Shown here piece by piece: positions 32,320 to 41,043 of a stretch of 55,221 bases of DNA. Source of the DNA: Hyphomicrobiales bacterium (GTDB lineage Bacteria; Pseudomonadota; Alphaproteobacteria; Rhizobiales; Rhizobiaceae); NCBI GenBank assembly GCA_900471605.1, contig UCEY01000045.1:1-55221 (forward strand). Reading direction: 5' to 3'. Below the pieces are notes generated by a model. That model had not been told where the DNA came from, did not search any database, and was given only the letters and a program-made list of their open reading frames with translations. The stretch's first letter is position 1. Each line of letters begins with the position of its first letter. Made by a program: the position numbers and the translations under genes.

Positions 32320-32444
32320 GAATCAGGCAGGTGGCAGAAATGGAATCACGTGTTGCGATTCGTGTGTTTTTGACGGTGGAATCGCATGACATTTCCATAA
32401 AAGACCTTGCCATCGATATCGTTTCCCAATAATCAGGCCCGACC

Positions 32445-32535
32445 GGAGAGGTGGCCGAGTGGTCGAAGGCGCTCCCCTGCTAAGGGAGTATACGTCAAAA
32501 GCGTATCGAGGGTTCGAATCCCTTCCTCTCCGCCA
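32445..32535 (+). tRNA. tRNA-Ser (anticodon GCU)
   Basis: Full cloverleaf with long variable arm. The acceptor stem GGAGAGG pairs with CCTCTCC, the D-arm has GGCCGAGTGG, the anticodon loop is CTGCTAA (anticodon GCT), and the T-loop is GGTTCGAATCC. Discriminator G and an encoded CCA end at 32535. Confidence 0.97.
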
Positions 32536-32943
32536 CTTCAGGCCCGGAACGGTCGCCAATCCTGCCCTACGATCTCCCATATACGGCCTTGCAGGTGCCA
32601 AGGATTCGCTGGCGAATCCCGGGCGGTGCCATGAGTCCTTCAGACCCGTCATCGCGGCGCTAAGTGACTGCGGGATAAGCTCTTTCTTAACAAAGCGTAA
32701 AATACAACCTAATGCGGTCCCTCGCTTTGTGTCCTTTCGGCAACAGACTTCTGGGAAGCGGGTACCGGAATGGCGTCCGGTTGAAGTTCCAGATTGCATG
32801 GTCACTCTCGTCTTGTATTTTCAAATCCAGAAGCGAGGCGGTGGATCGTCCTTCTTCTGGCAATCGACGGGGATGGGGCAGGGAACGCTGTCCTTCAGCA
32901 AAAAGAACCCAGACCCATACGAAACTTTGACTGGAGGTCAAAA
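32536..32943. other. 408-bp leader between tRNA-Ser and the first porin
   Basis: No convincing gene. It contains a short hairpin (GATTCGC/GCGAATC near 32606-32621) and, near its end, the ribosome site GACTGGAGGTCAAAA shared with the second porin. A long 5' leader for the porin is possible. Confidence 0.5.
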
Positions 32944-34023
32944 ATGAACATCAAGAGCCTTCTTCTCGGCTCCGCTGCTGCCCTCGCAGCAGTCTCCGGC
33001 GCTCAGGCAGCTGACGCCATCGTAGCTGCTGAACCGGAGCCCATGGAATACGTTCGCGTTTGCGACGCTTTCGGCACCGGCTACTTCTACATCCCGGGCA
33101 CCGAAACCTGCCTCAAGATCGGCGGTTACGTTCGTTTCCAGACTGATCTCGGCGAATCTGTTGGTAGCTCGACGGCGCGCGCCAACGGCGTTTATGCTCC
33201 GGGTTCTGTTCGCAACGGCGAAAAGTGGGACTCTTTTGTCCGCACTCAGCTCGACGTAACGGCTAAGAGCGACACCGAGCTCGGCACGCTGACTTCGCTG
33301 ATGTCGCTTCGTTTTGAATACGGCGCTGACACGCTTTATTCGTCTAACGCCAACACGACCTATATCAACGAAGCTTACATTCAGCTCGGCGGCTTCAAGA
33401 TTGGCCGTTACCTGAACTGGTGGGATAAGGGTATCAACGGCGAATCTGACTGGAACTCTGGTTTCGGCACGACCCGTATGACCTCCGCTAGCTACACCTA
33501 TACCGGTTCTGCTTTCAGCGCTGGTGTTCAGGTTGACGAGCTGTCCCGTGACATCGGTGTCGGTGGTCAGAACGTAGGTATCGAAGCTCTCGTTACGACG
33601 AAGTTCGGTTCGGTTGCTTTCGACCTGCTCGGATCTTATGACGTCGACGCTGAAGAAGGTGCAATCCGCGCACTGGTATCGGCGCCGGTTGGTCCTGGTA
33701 CGCTCCAGGCTCTCGCTGTCTGGTCGAGCGGTCTCGGCGATAACCTTACGAACGCCTACTATGATCGTGGCGAATGGGCACTCGCAGCATCGTACGCTAT
33801 CAAGCTGAGCGACAAGCTGACCTTGACTCCGGGCGGTACCTACGTTTGGAACAGCGAATTTGATGGAAGCGGTGATTGGGGTGGCGATGCCTCCTGGCGT
33901 GCAGGCCTGACCCTCGATTACACGATCGTTCCTGGCTTCGTTGCTAAGGTTACTGCAAACTACAACGAAACCCCCGGCGACAAGTTCTGGGATGGTTTCG
34001 TGCGTCTTGACCGCACGTTCTAA
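32944..34023 (+). CDS. Outer-membrane porin, RopA-type (alphaproteobacterial porin family), first copy
   Basis: 359 residues. Signal peptide MNIKSLLLGSAAALAAVSGA ending QA. The mature start is ADAIVAAEPEPMEYVRVCDA, and two cysteines flank GTGYFYIPGTETC. Amphipathic beta strands fill the rest, ending with the aromatic C-terminal residue (LDRTF) recognised by the BAM machinery. Such porins form trimeric channels for small solutes. Codon choice is more T-ending than in neighbouring genes, as in highly expressed genes. GGAGG precedes the ATG. Confidence 0.95.
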   Translation: MNIKSLLLGSAAALAAVSGAQAADAIVAAEPEPMEYVRVCDAFGTGYFYIPGTETCLKIGGYVRFQTDLGESVGSSTARANGVYAPGSVRNGEKWDSFVRTQLDVTAKSDTELGTLTSLMSLRFEYGADTLYSSNANTTYINEAYIQLGGFKIGRYLNWWDKGINGESDWNSGFGTTRMTSASYTYTGSAFSAGVQVDELSRDIGVGGQNVGIEALVTTKFGSVAFDLLGSYDVDAEEGAIRALVSAPVGPGTLQALAVWSSGLGDNLTNAYYDRGEWALAASYAIKLSDKLTLTPGGTYVWNSEFDGSGDWGGDASWRAGLTLDYTIVPGFVAKVTANYNETPGDKFWDGFVRLDRTF

Positions 34024-34031
34024 TAATAAAG

Positions 34032-34064
34032 GAACTCCCCCGGTTCGCCGGGGGAGTTCTATAT
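34032..34064 (+). terminator. UUCG-capped hairpin after porin 1
   Basis: A perfect 12-bp stem (34032-34043 with 34048-34059) with TTCG loop, 9 bp past the stop. The tail TATATA is not a strong T run, so termination may be partial. Confidence 0.75.
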
Positions 34065-34199
34065 AAAGGTTGGCCTAGATAAGGCCTCCGTATGGGGAGC
34101 TAAGACCGGGGGATGGGCCGCGTATGCGGCCTTTACGCGTTTGATCAATTTTGATTGGGCGCGACTAGCATTCAGAGAAATTGACTGGAGGTCAAAAGA

Positions 34200-35249
34200 A
34201 TGAACATCAAGAGCCTTCTTCTCGGTTCTGCAGCGGCTCTCGCGGCAGTTTCCGGCGCTCAGGCCGCCGACGCTATCGTCGCTGCTGAGCCAGAGCCCAT
34301 GGAATACGTTCGCGTCTGCGACGCGTTCGGCACTGGCTACTTCTACATCCCCGGCACTGAAACCTGCCTCAAGATCGGTGGTTACGTCCGTTTCGAAGTC
34401 GGTTTCGGCGATAACGTTTATGCCCCTGCTGGAACTCCCGTAGGTGACGGCGGTGACTGGGATGCGTATACCCGTGCGCAGCTTGATGTCACCGCTAAGT
34501 CGGATACCGAACTTGGCACTCTGACGAGCGTTGCCTCGCTGCGCTTTGAATACGGCAATGATACGCTCTATTCATCGAACGCAAACACCGTTTACATCAA
34601 TGAAGCCTATATCCAGCTGGGTGGTTTCCGGGTTGGTCGCTGGTTGAACTGGTGGGATGCAAACGACTTGCCGGGCGAACTCGATAATCTCGGTTCCAAC
34701 CGCCTCAATTCGATCCAGTATGTTTACACCGGAAGCGCGTTCACAGCTGGTATCCAGGTTGATGAACTTTCGCGCCCGATCGGGCTCGGCGGTCAGAACG
34801 TCGGTATCGAAGCTGTTCTTCAGGCGGCGATCGGTCCGGCCAAGATTGAATTGCTCGGTTCTTATGACGTCGATGCCGAAGAAGGCGCGATCCGTGCGAT
34901 CGGCTCCGTTGCCGTTGGCCCGGGTACCTTCTACCTCGCTGGCGTTTGGTCGTCGGGTGAAAACGCTTATTACGGCGTAAATGATACCGCTGCTGGTGAA
35001 GCAAGCGTTGCTGTTGCCTATTCCTTCAAGGCGACCGACAAGCTCGAAATCATTCCGGAAGCCCAGTACATCTGGAACACCGAACTCTCTGGCACCGACT
35101 TTACTGGTGCTGACCTCTGGGGCGCTGGCGTAACCGTCAACTACCAGATCGTTGAAGGCTTCGCAGCCAAGGTTGCTGTCGACTACGTTAAGGTTGAAGA
35201 CGGCGACGACGACGTTCGCGGTATCGTCCGCCTGCAGCGCGACTTCTAA
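34200..35249 (+). CDS. Outer-membrane porin, RopA-type, second copy
   Basis: 349 residues, a clear paralogue of the preceding porin. The signal peptide and the first about 66 residues are identical or nearly so, and later blocks such as GGQNVGIEA and ELLGSYDVDAEEGAIRA are shared. Predicted surface segments differ (for example VYAPAGTPVGDGGDWDAYTR). It ends LQRDF. It has the same GACTGGAGGTCAAAA ribosome site as copy 1 and a strong terminator downstream. Confidence 0.95.
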   Translation: MNIKSLLLGSAAALAAVSGAQAADAIVAAEPEPMEYVRVCDAFGTGYFYIPGTETCLKIGGYVRFEVGFGDNVYAPAGTPVGDGGDWDAYTRAQLDVTAKSDTELGTLTSVASLRFEYGNDTLYSSNANTVYINEAYIQLGGFRVGRWLNWWDANDLPGELDNLGSNRLNSIQYVYTGSAFTAGIQVDELSRPIGLGGQNVGIEAVLQAAIGPAKIELLGSYDVDAEEGAIRAIGSVAVGPGTFYLAGVWSSGENAYYGVNDTAAGEASVAVAYSFKATDKLEIIPEAQYIWNTELSGTDFTGADLWGAGVTVNYQIVEGFAAKVAVDYVKVEDGDDDVRGIVRLQRDF

Positions 35250-35274
35250 TCCGACCTGATCGGATCAAGTTCAG

Positions 35275-35305
35275 AAGCCCGGCCTCGTGCCGGGCTTTTT
35301 TATTT
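35275..35305 (+). terminator. Intrinsic terminator after porin 2
   Basis: AAGCCCGGC (35275-35283) pairs with GCCGGGCTT (35289-35297), followed by TTTTTATTT. Confidence 0.92.
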
Positions 35306-35506
35306 GGAGGAAATGTGGGCTGCAATGGCACGGCGGTTTGAACTGAAGCTGGCCTTCGCAGAAGTCGAGAGCAGCAATCAGCGCTCAGTCAAATATCGGG
35401 AAGGAGGGCACGCGATGCGGATACTTACATCGGCAGCGAACACTCAGTAGCCGTATTGCCCAAGCAGAATAAGAGAAGGCCAGATCCGCTCAATCCGCAG
35501 CGGCAC

Positions 35507-37600
35507 CTACCGCCGTCCGAACCGCAAATCCGTCTCGATATCCGCCTTCTGTCCAAGCCTCACCTTGTAGACCTGATAATTCTCCATCACCCGCTGCACG
35601 TAATTGCGGGTTTCGGGGAAGGGGATGCGCTCGATCCAGTCGACGACTTCGTCGAGGGATTTGCCGCGCGGGTCGCCGTAGCGGGTGATCCATTCGGGCA
35701 CGCGTTTCGGGCCGGCATTGTAGGCGATGAAGGTGAGGATGTAGGAGCCGCCGAACGTGTCGATCTGCTCGCCGAGATAATGCGCGCCGAGCGTGGCGTT
35801 GTAGCCCGCATCCGTTGTCAGCTTTGCTGCCGCATAGGTGAGGCCGTGGCGCTTGGCGACGCCCTGCGCGGTGCCCGGCAGGATCTGCAACAGGCCGCGG
35901 GCGTTGGCGGGTGAAACGGCGCCCGGGTTGAAGGCGCTTTCCTGGCGGGCGATCGCATAGGCGAGCGCCTTGCCGGAGCCGGCGATGTCGGCGCCTGCCG
36001 GGATGACGCCGATCGGGAAGGCAAGCGCGGCCACATCGATACCGCGGCCGAAGGCGGTCTTGCCGATCTGCAGCGACAGGGCGTGGTTGTCTTCCGATTC
36101 CGCCCTTGCCGCGAGGATCGCGAGTTCCCCGGGGCTGGTCATTTCCTCCGCCAGCGCGCGATAGAGCGCGGCGGCGCGTTTGCCGTGGCCGGCGTCTTCC
36201 AGTCGCGCGATCGCCCGCACCGCCTCGCGGCTTTCGAAATTCTGCCGGTCGGGCCCGCTCGGGTTCGGATAGGCAACGTCCAGCGTCTTGAGGTCCAGGC
36301 GCGCGGCGGCAAGCTGGCCGTAAAACGTGCTTGAGAAATGCGCCGCCTTGGCGAAGAAATCCTTGGCGTTGCCCGGACCGCCGTCCTCGGCGGCGCGGCC
36401 GAGCCAGTAGAGGGCGCGCGATGCGGAAAGCGGCTTGTTCGAGGTCTCGAGGATCTTGCGGAAATGTTTTTCGGCTGTCGCCGGCTCGTGCAGGGCCTGC
36501 AGCGCATACCAGCCGGCATGGAATTCCGCATCGACGATATCGGTGGAGGCGGCGGCGACATAATCGGCCGCGGTCCGGTAGGCGAGCTTGAACTCGCCCT
36601 GGTCGGCAAGGCCGCGCGCCACGATCCGCCGCTCGTTCCACCATTCCGTGGTGTTGACCAGTTTTGCCGCCTCGCGCGGCGCCTTCTCCAGCAGCTCGGC
36701 CGCGTCCCGGTATTTGTCCTGCCGGCGCAAATATTCGACGCGCGCAAAAAGATAACCCGCGTCGTCCTTGAGTGCCGCATCGACACCGGCAAGCAGCGCC
36801 TCGGCATTCCTGGCATTGCTGATCACGGCGCTCCAGGCCTTATAGAGCGATTGCGCCTTGCCGAGATCGCCGAAGCGCTTGGCTTGCGCCGCACGTCCCT
36901 TGTACATCAGGAAATCCATCCGCGCCTTGTGGTCGGCGGCGGAAAGCAGGCCTGAGAATTCGGCGAGGATCTTGTCTTCTGTCGGCTTGTCGAGCAGCTC
37001 GGTGATCCAGATCTGCCGCAGCGGACGGATGGCCTCGGCCGGCCTTGCCGACGCTACGAGCGCGCGGGCGAGGATGAGCGTGCCCTCGATGGTTTCCGGC
37101 CGGGTCGCGCCGAAGGCGGCAAGCACCGTCGTGGCCGGCGGGTTTTCCCGGTAGAGCGCCCGCTCGGAATTGGCGCGCAGGCCCCTGAGGCCCGGCCAGC
37201 CCTTGAGCTCCGTCTGGGCCGCGGCGATCTCGCCCGACGGCACGCCCGGTGCGCCGGATGTGGCGATTGCCCAGGTGAGGATATGCCGGTCGAGCGAGCC
37301 TTCGGCCAGGCTGTTGCGGACGGCAAGGGCGGCGGCGATGTCGTTGTCGGCAAGCGCGTCGAGCCCGGCCTTCAGCTCGGGCGCGACCACCAGCGGTCCG
37401 GTTCTCGGGATCGTGCCGGTCACATCGGGCACAGGAATTGCGGCGGGTGCCGGCATGGCGGCGGGCATGGTGATCGCGACCGGATTTTCGGGCTTCACAT
37501 AGGGAAGGGGAGCCATGCTTTCGGGAAGCGACGCGGCAAATGCATGCATGCTCGCAGCGCCGAGCCCCAGTGCTGCGAGGATCAGAACAGGCCTGTACAT
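35507..37600 (-). CDS. slt: Soluble lytic murein transglycosylase (Slt70-like)
   Basis: 697 residues. A signal peptide (MYRPVLILAALGLGAASMHA...) and a Pro/Ala linker precede a long alpha-helical superhelix (about 75-500) and the C-terminal SLT domain (about 515-670). The catalytic Glu lies in ARQESAFNPGAVSPANARGL, followed by LQILPGTAQ, AHYLGEQI and FIAYNAGPKRV. It cleaves glycan strands in the periplasm to anhydro-muropeptides. It is divergent from dapA across 274 bp. Confidence 0.95.
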   Translation of the reverse strand: MYRPVLILAALGLGAASMHAFAASLPESMAPLPYVKPENPVAITMPAAMPAPAAIPVPDVTGTIPRTGPLVVAPELKAGLDALADNDIAAALAVRNSLAEGSLDRHILTWAIATSGAPGVPSGEIAAAQTELKGWPGLRGLRANSERALYRENPPATTVLAAFGATRPETIEGTLILARALVASARPAEAIRPLRQIWITELLDKPTEDKILAEFSGLLSAADHKARMDFLMYKGRAAQAKRFGDLGKAQSLYKAWSAVISNARNAEALLAGVDAALKDDAGYLFARVEYLRRQDKYRDAAELLEKAPREAAKLVNTTEWWNERRIVARGLADQGEFKLAYRTAADYVAAASTDIVDAEFHAGWYALQALHEPATAEKHFRKILETSNKPLSASRALYWLGRAAEDGGPGNAKDFFAKAAHFSSTFYGQLAAARLDLKTLDVAYPNPSGPDRQNFESREAVRAIARLEDAGHGKRAAALYRALAEEMTSPGELAILAARAESEDNHALSLQIGKTAFGRGIDVAALAFPIGVIPAGADIAGSGKALAYAIARQESAFNPGAVSPANARGLLQILPGTAQGVAKRHGLTYAAAKLTTDAGYNATLGAHYLGEQIDTFGGSYILTFIAYNAGPKRVPEWITRYGDPRGKSLDEVVDWIERIPFPETRNYVQRVMENYQVYKVRLGQKADIETDLRFGRR

Positions 37601-37874
37601 CCGGTAACTCGCGAAAATAGATCGTCCCCTTATTAGCCGCCGGGCAGATTAACGAAAGCTTACCACGTTTATGAAAATGCGCGGTTTCTTATATGAGATT
37701 CCATATGAAATCCCTGGCACTTGCGCTTGTCGTCGCTTTCCCGCCGCTTTATGGTGCGCGACCTGAAGGCTTTCGGGAAAAGATCGGCTGCGCCGCGGCC
37801 CGTCCAAACGTCCTGGGCCTCTCATAATCGCGGATTGCGGCAGCAGAATGAACGCTGCCGATTGGGAGTTTTGC

Positions 37875-38759
37875 ATGTTCAAGGGATCGATGCCCGCCCT
37901 CGTCACACCGTTCACCACCGATGGTGCGGTCGATGAGCAGGCTTTCGCCGCACACGTGGATTGGCAGATCGGCGAAGGCAGCAGCGGCCTGGTGCCGGTC
38001 GGCACCACCGGTGAATCGCCGACGCTGAGCCATGACGAGCACAAGCGCGTCGTGGAACTGTGTATCGAAGTGGCCAAAAAGCGGGTTCCCGTCATCGCCG
38101 GCGCCGGCTCCAACAATACGCGCGAAGCCGTCGAGCTTGCCGTGCATGCGGAAAAGGCAGGCGCCGATGCCGTCCTGGTGGTCACGCCCTATTACAACAA
38201 GCCGACCCAGAAGGGCCTGATCGCCCATTTCTCGGCGATCGCGCAGGCGACGAAGCTGCCGATCATCATCTACAATATCCCGCCGCGTTCGGTGATCGAC
38301 ATGTCGCCGGAAACGATGGGCGCGCTCGTCAAGGCGCACCGCAACATTGTCGGCGTCAAGGATGCGACCGGCAAGATCGAACGCGTCTCGGAACAGCGCA
38401 TCACCTGCGGCAAGGATTTCATCCAGCTCTCGGGCGAAGATGCGACGGCGCTCGGCTTCAACGCCCATGGCGGCGTCGGCTGCATTTCGGTAACGGCCAA
38501 TGTCGCGCCGCGCCTCTGCGCGGAATTCCAGGCGGCGACGCTTGCCGGCGATTATGCCAAGGCGCTCGAATACCAGGACCGGCTGATGCCGCTGCACAAG
38601 GCGATCTTCATGGAACCCGGCCTCTGTGGCGCCAAATATGGCCTGAGCAGGATCCGCGGCATGAACCGCACGGTCCGCTCGCCGCTGGTTTCGACGCTGG
38701 AACCGGCAACGGAAGCTGCGATCGACGCGGCGCTGCGCCATGCGGGGCTGCTGAACTGA
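37875..38759 (+). CDS. dapA: 4-hydroxy-tetrahydrodipicolinate synthase
   Basis: 294 residues, exact family length. It condenses pyruvate with aspartate semialdehyde in lysine and diaminopimelate synthesis. The Schiff-base Lys162 is in IVGVKDATG, catalytic Tyr133 in IIYNIPPRS, and the TTGES motif is near residues 44-48. The start at 37875 (MFKGSMPALVTPF) has GGGAG upstream; an earlier in-frame ATG is unlikely. It is followed by an intrinsic terminator and smpB, a common rhizobial order. Confidence 0.97.
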   Translation: MFKGSMPALVTPFTTDGAVDEQAFAAHVDWQIGEGSSGLVPVGTTGESPTLSHDEHKRVVELCIEVAKKRVPVIAGAGSNNTREAVELAVHAEKAGADAVLVVTPYYNKPTQKGLIAHFSAIAQATKLPIIIYNIPPRSVIDMSPETMGALVKAHRNIVGVKDATGKIERVSEQRITCGKDFIQLSGEDATALGFNAHGGVGCISVTANVAPRLCAEFQAATLAGDYAKALEYQDRLMPLHKAIFMEPGLCGAKYGLSRIRGMNRTVRSPLVSTLEPATEAAIDAALRHAGLLN

Positions 38760-38817
38760 GAGCGCTCCGCGCCCACCGCTTCACTTTCGGCTCCTGCCGC
38801 ATTACATAGACAAAGAA

Positions 38818-38852
38818 CCCCGCTCATTGCCCATGGGCGGGGATTTGCTTTC
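38818..38852 (+). terminator. Intrinsic terminator after dapA
   Basis: A 10-bp stem with one T-G pair (38818-38827 with 38833-38842) around TGCCC, followed by ATTTGCTTTC. Confidence 0.75.
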
Positions 38853-38884
38853 AGAAGAAGAAGGGCGGAACGGAAGTCAGTCCC

Positions 38885-39361
38885 ATGGCCCCCAAAGGCA
38901 GCCAGCGCACGGTCAACAAGGTTGTGGCGGAAAACCGCAAGGCCCGCTTCAACTACGAGATCATCGATACCTATGAGGCCGGCCTCGTATTGACGGGGAC
39001 CGAAGTCAAGTCGTTGCGCGACGGCAAGGCGAATATCGCCGAATCCTATGCATCCGATGAGGGTGAGGAAATCTGGCTGATCAATTCGCACCTGCCGGAA
39101 TATCTGCAGGCCAACCGCTTCAATCACGAACCGCGCCGCCGCCGCAAGCTGCTGCTGTCGAAGCGCGAGATCAACCGCCTGCGCGCCGGCATCAACCGCG
39201 AAGGCATGACGCTGGTGCCGTTGAAGATCTATTTCAACGAAAAGGGCCGCGCCAAGCTCGAACTGGCGCTCGCCAAGGGCAAGAAGCTGCACGACAAGCG
39301 CGAGACGGAGAAGGAACGCGACTGGAACCGCCAGAAGTCGCGGCTCTTGAAGTCGAACTGA
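38885..39361 (+). CDS. smpB: SsrA-binding protein SmpB
   Basis: 158 residues. The tmRNA-binding barrel includes RFNYEIIDTYEAGLVLTGTE and VKSLRDGKANIAESYA, then YNEKGR-type motif YFNEKGRAKLELALAKGKK. The C-terminal basic tail HDKRETEKERDWNRQKSRLL enters the ribosomal mRNA channel during trans-translation. Confidence 0.97.
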   Translation: MAPKGSQRTVNKVVAENRKARFNYEIIDTYEAGLVLTGTEVKSLRDGKANIAESYASDEGEEIWLINSHLPEYLQANRFNHEPRRRRKLLLSKREINRLRAGINREGMTLVPLKIYFNEKGRAKLELALAKGKKLHDKRETEKERDWNRQKSRLLKSN

Positions 39362-39467
39362 TCCACGCCTGATCCAACCGCCGCCGCCGGATCGGCGGCC
39401 ATTAGCCACGCCGCGCCGGTGAACTTCCTGAACTCCCGTTCGTTAAGGGAGACACCAGGGAGTTTTC

Positions 39468-39761
39468 GTGCGCAAGAAAAGCTATCCGGACATCATCATC
39501 GATGCGATCGAGCGGCGGCGGATCATCGAGCTCCGCTACAAGGACACAAGGCGCAGGGTACGGCCGCATATTCTGGGCTATGTCGGGGAGGGGGAACTGG
39601 CACTCAGCGCCTGGCAGATGACCGGCACCGGTGTCGGTTGGCGGCTCTTCCACGTCGATGGCATCAGCGAGCTCGCGCCGACCGAGGACGGTTTCCGTAG
39701 TCCCTCGCGCGGCTATAATCGCAACGATCCGCTCTTTTCGCGCATCATCGACCGCCTGTGA
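39468..39761 (+). CDS. Stand-alone WYL-like domain protein
   Basis: 97 residues, GTG start with GGGAG upstream. The sequence AIERRRIIELRYKDTRRRVR, then PHILGYVGEGELALSAWQM, GWRLFHVDGISEL and the final F-containing strand follow the WYL pattern (IxxRRxLxIxY...R...P.....L.A......RxFxLDRI). The usual N-terminal helix-turn-helix is missing, so it cannot bind DNA in the ordinary way. WYL folds sense small ligands or nucleic acids. The function here is unknown. Confidence 0.65.
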   Translation: MRKKSYPDIIIDAIERRRIIELRYKDTRRRVRPHILGYVGEGELALSAWQMTGTGVGWRLFHVDGISELAPTEDGFRSPSRGYNRNDPLFSRIIDRL

Positions 39762-39836
39762 AATCCCCGCCCCAGGAACAAAATCCGCATCAGTCCGTTG
39801 CGTCAAATCTTGAGAGCGCGAGCGGGCAGCGGGACA

Positions 39837-40802
39837 ATGACGCGAAAGAAAATCTTCACTTACGGCACGCTGGTGATCGGCTTCGGTGCCGCCGCCTATC
39901 TGCTCTATCACACCTTCCGCGAATACTCGGTCTCCGACATTGTCGAATCGGTCCGCGCCATCCCGACCTTCAACCTTCTGATGGCGCTCCTCTTCGCTTT
40001 CGGCTCCTATGTCTGCCTGTCGGGCTTCGACTGGGCCGGGGTACGTTATGTGAAGAACGATCTCGCCTATCCGAAGATCGGTCTTGCCTCGTTCATTGCC
40101 TTGTCGATCGGCCAGAGCGTCGGGCTTTCGGGCTTGAGCAGCGGCGCCTTGCGTTATCGCTATTACGCCCATTGGGGCATGAGCACCGAGGACGTGGCGA
40201 AGATCGTGCTGCTCTCCGGCGTCACCGTCGGCATCGGCATGGCGGTGTTGTCGGGCATCGTTTTGGTCATCAACCCGAAGGACGCCGCCGCCGTTCTCGG
40301 CCTCGGCGAAGGCATGGTCGTCGGGATCGGCGTTGCCTGCCTTGCCGCAACAGCCGGGTACCTGGCGCTCGCCGCCTTCGTGCGCACGCCGCTGAAGATC
40401 CGCGCCTGGACGTTCGAAATGCCGACGCTGAAAATCGCGATCGCCCAGGTGGTGATCGGCACGATCAATTTCGCGCTGGTCTCGGCCTGCCTGCGCGAGG
40501 TCATGGCAGCCACGGCGGATGTCAGTTACCTCAAGGCGGCAACGGCCTTCGTGCTCGCCAACCTCGCGATACTGATCACCCACGCACCGGGCGGTCTCGG
40601 CGTGCTGGAGGCGACGGTGCGGCATGTCATGGGCGACCAGGCCTCGATCGGCTCGCTGGTCGCCTTCCGGGTGATCTATTTCTTCATCCCGTTCTTCATC
40701 GGCCTGCCGCTGGCCTTGATCGTCGAAGCGATTTTTCGGGCCGGGAAGGCGCGGCGGCAATCGCAGTCGGGGCTTGAGCTTACGGCGCCGGCTTCGACGT
40801 GA
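39837..40802 (+). CDS. YbhN/UPF0104-type membrane protein (lysylphosphatidylglycerol synthase TM region family)
   Basis: 321 residues with about eight transmembrane helices. Conserved blocks: LSGFDWAGVRYV, SIGQSVGLSGLSSGALRYRY and THAPGGLGVLEATV, typical of the flippase-like LPG_synthase_TM family. The soluble synthase domain of MprF is absent. A role in moving or recognising a membrane lipid is inferred from the family. The start at 39837 is MTRKKIFTYG. This is the second protein of this superfamily in the window (see 18992). Confidence 0.85.
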   Translation: MTRKKIFTYGTLVIGFGAAAYLLYHTFREYSVSDIVESVRAIPTFNLLMALLFAFGSYVCLSGFDWAGVRYVKNDLAYPKIGLASFIALSIGQSVGLSGLSSGALRYRYYAHWGMSTEDVAKIVLLSGVTVGIGMAVLSGIVLVINPKDAAAVLGLGEGMVVGIGVACLAATAGYLALAAFVRTPLKIRAWTFEMPTLKIAIAQVVIGTINFALVSACLREVMAATADVSYLKAATAFVLANLAILITHAPGGLGVLEATVRHVMGDQASIGSLVAFRVIYFFIPFFIGLPLALIVEAIFRAGKARRQSQSGLELTAPAST

Positions 40803-40827
40803 TTTTGTACGAGCGTGGTGGGTGGGG

Positions 40828-41002
40828 TACCCCCCTCTGCCCTGCCGGGCATCTCCCCCTCAAGGGGGGAGATCACAAGTGGCATGACCACCGTTCCCCA
40901 ATTTCGCCTCGCGGGATGAGACTTGAGAGAAGGGACCGTGGGCAGGCGCCCATCTGATCTCCCCCCTCGAGGGGGAGATGTCCGGCAGGACAGAGGGGGG
41001 TA
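40828..41002. mobile_element. 175-bp RIME/MITE-like element with 47-bp inverted ends
   Basis: The left end (40828-40874) and the right end (about 40955-41002, reverse complement) agree except for about three positions. Each end carries TACCCCCCTCTG, a CCTGCCGG core and a CTCCCCCTC/GAGGGGGGAG hairpin. The roughly 80-bp middle has no coding capacity. The end sequence recurs at 55204. It resembles the rhizobium-specific intergenic mosaic elements or a non-autonomous transposon-derived repeat. Confidence 0.75.
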
Positions 41003-41043
41003 TCGCGGGCACAACGCCTCCAACGCCCCACAGCCCGGACCGG

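Noticed and set aside
32445..32943. Integration site of a prophage or island at tRNA-Ser
   Set aside because: No integrase, no direct repeat of the tRNA 3' end and ordinary genes follow.
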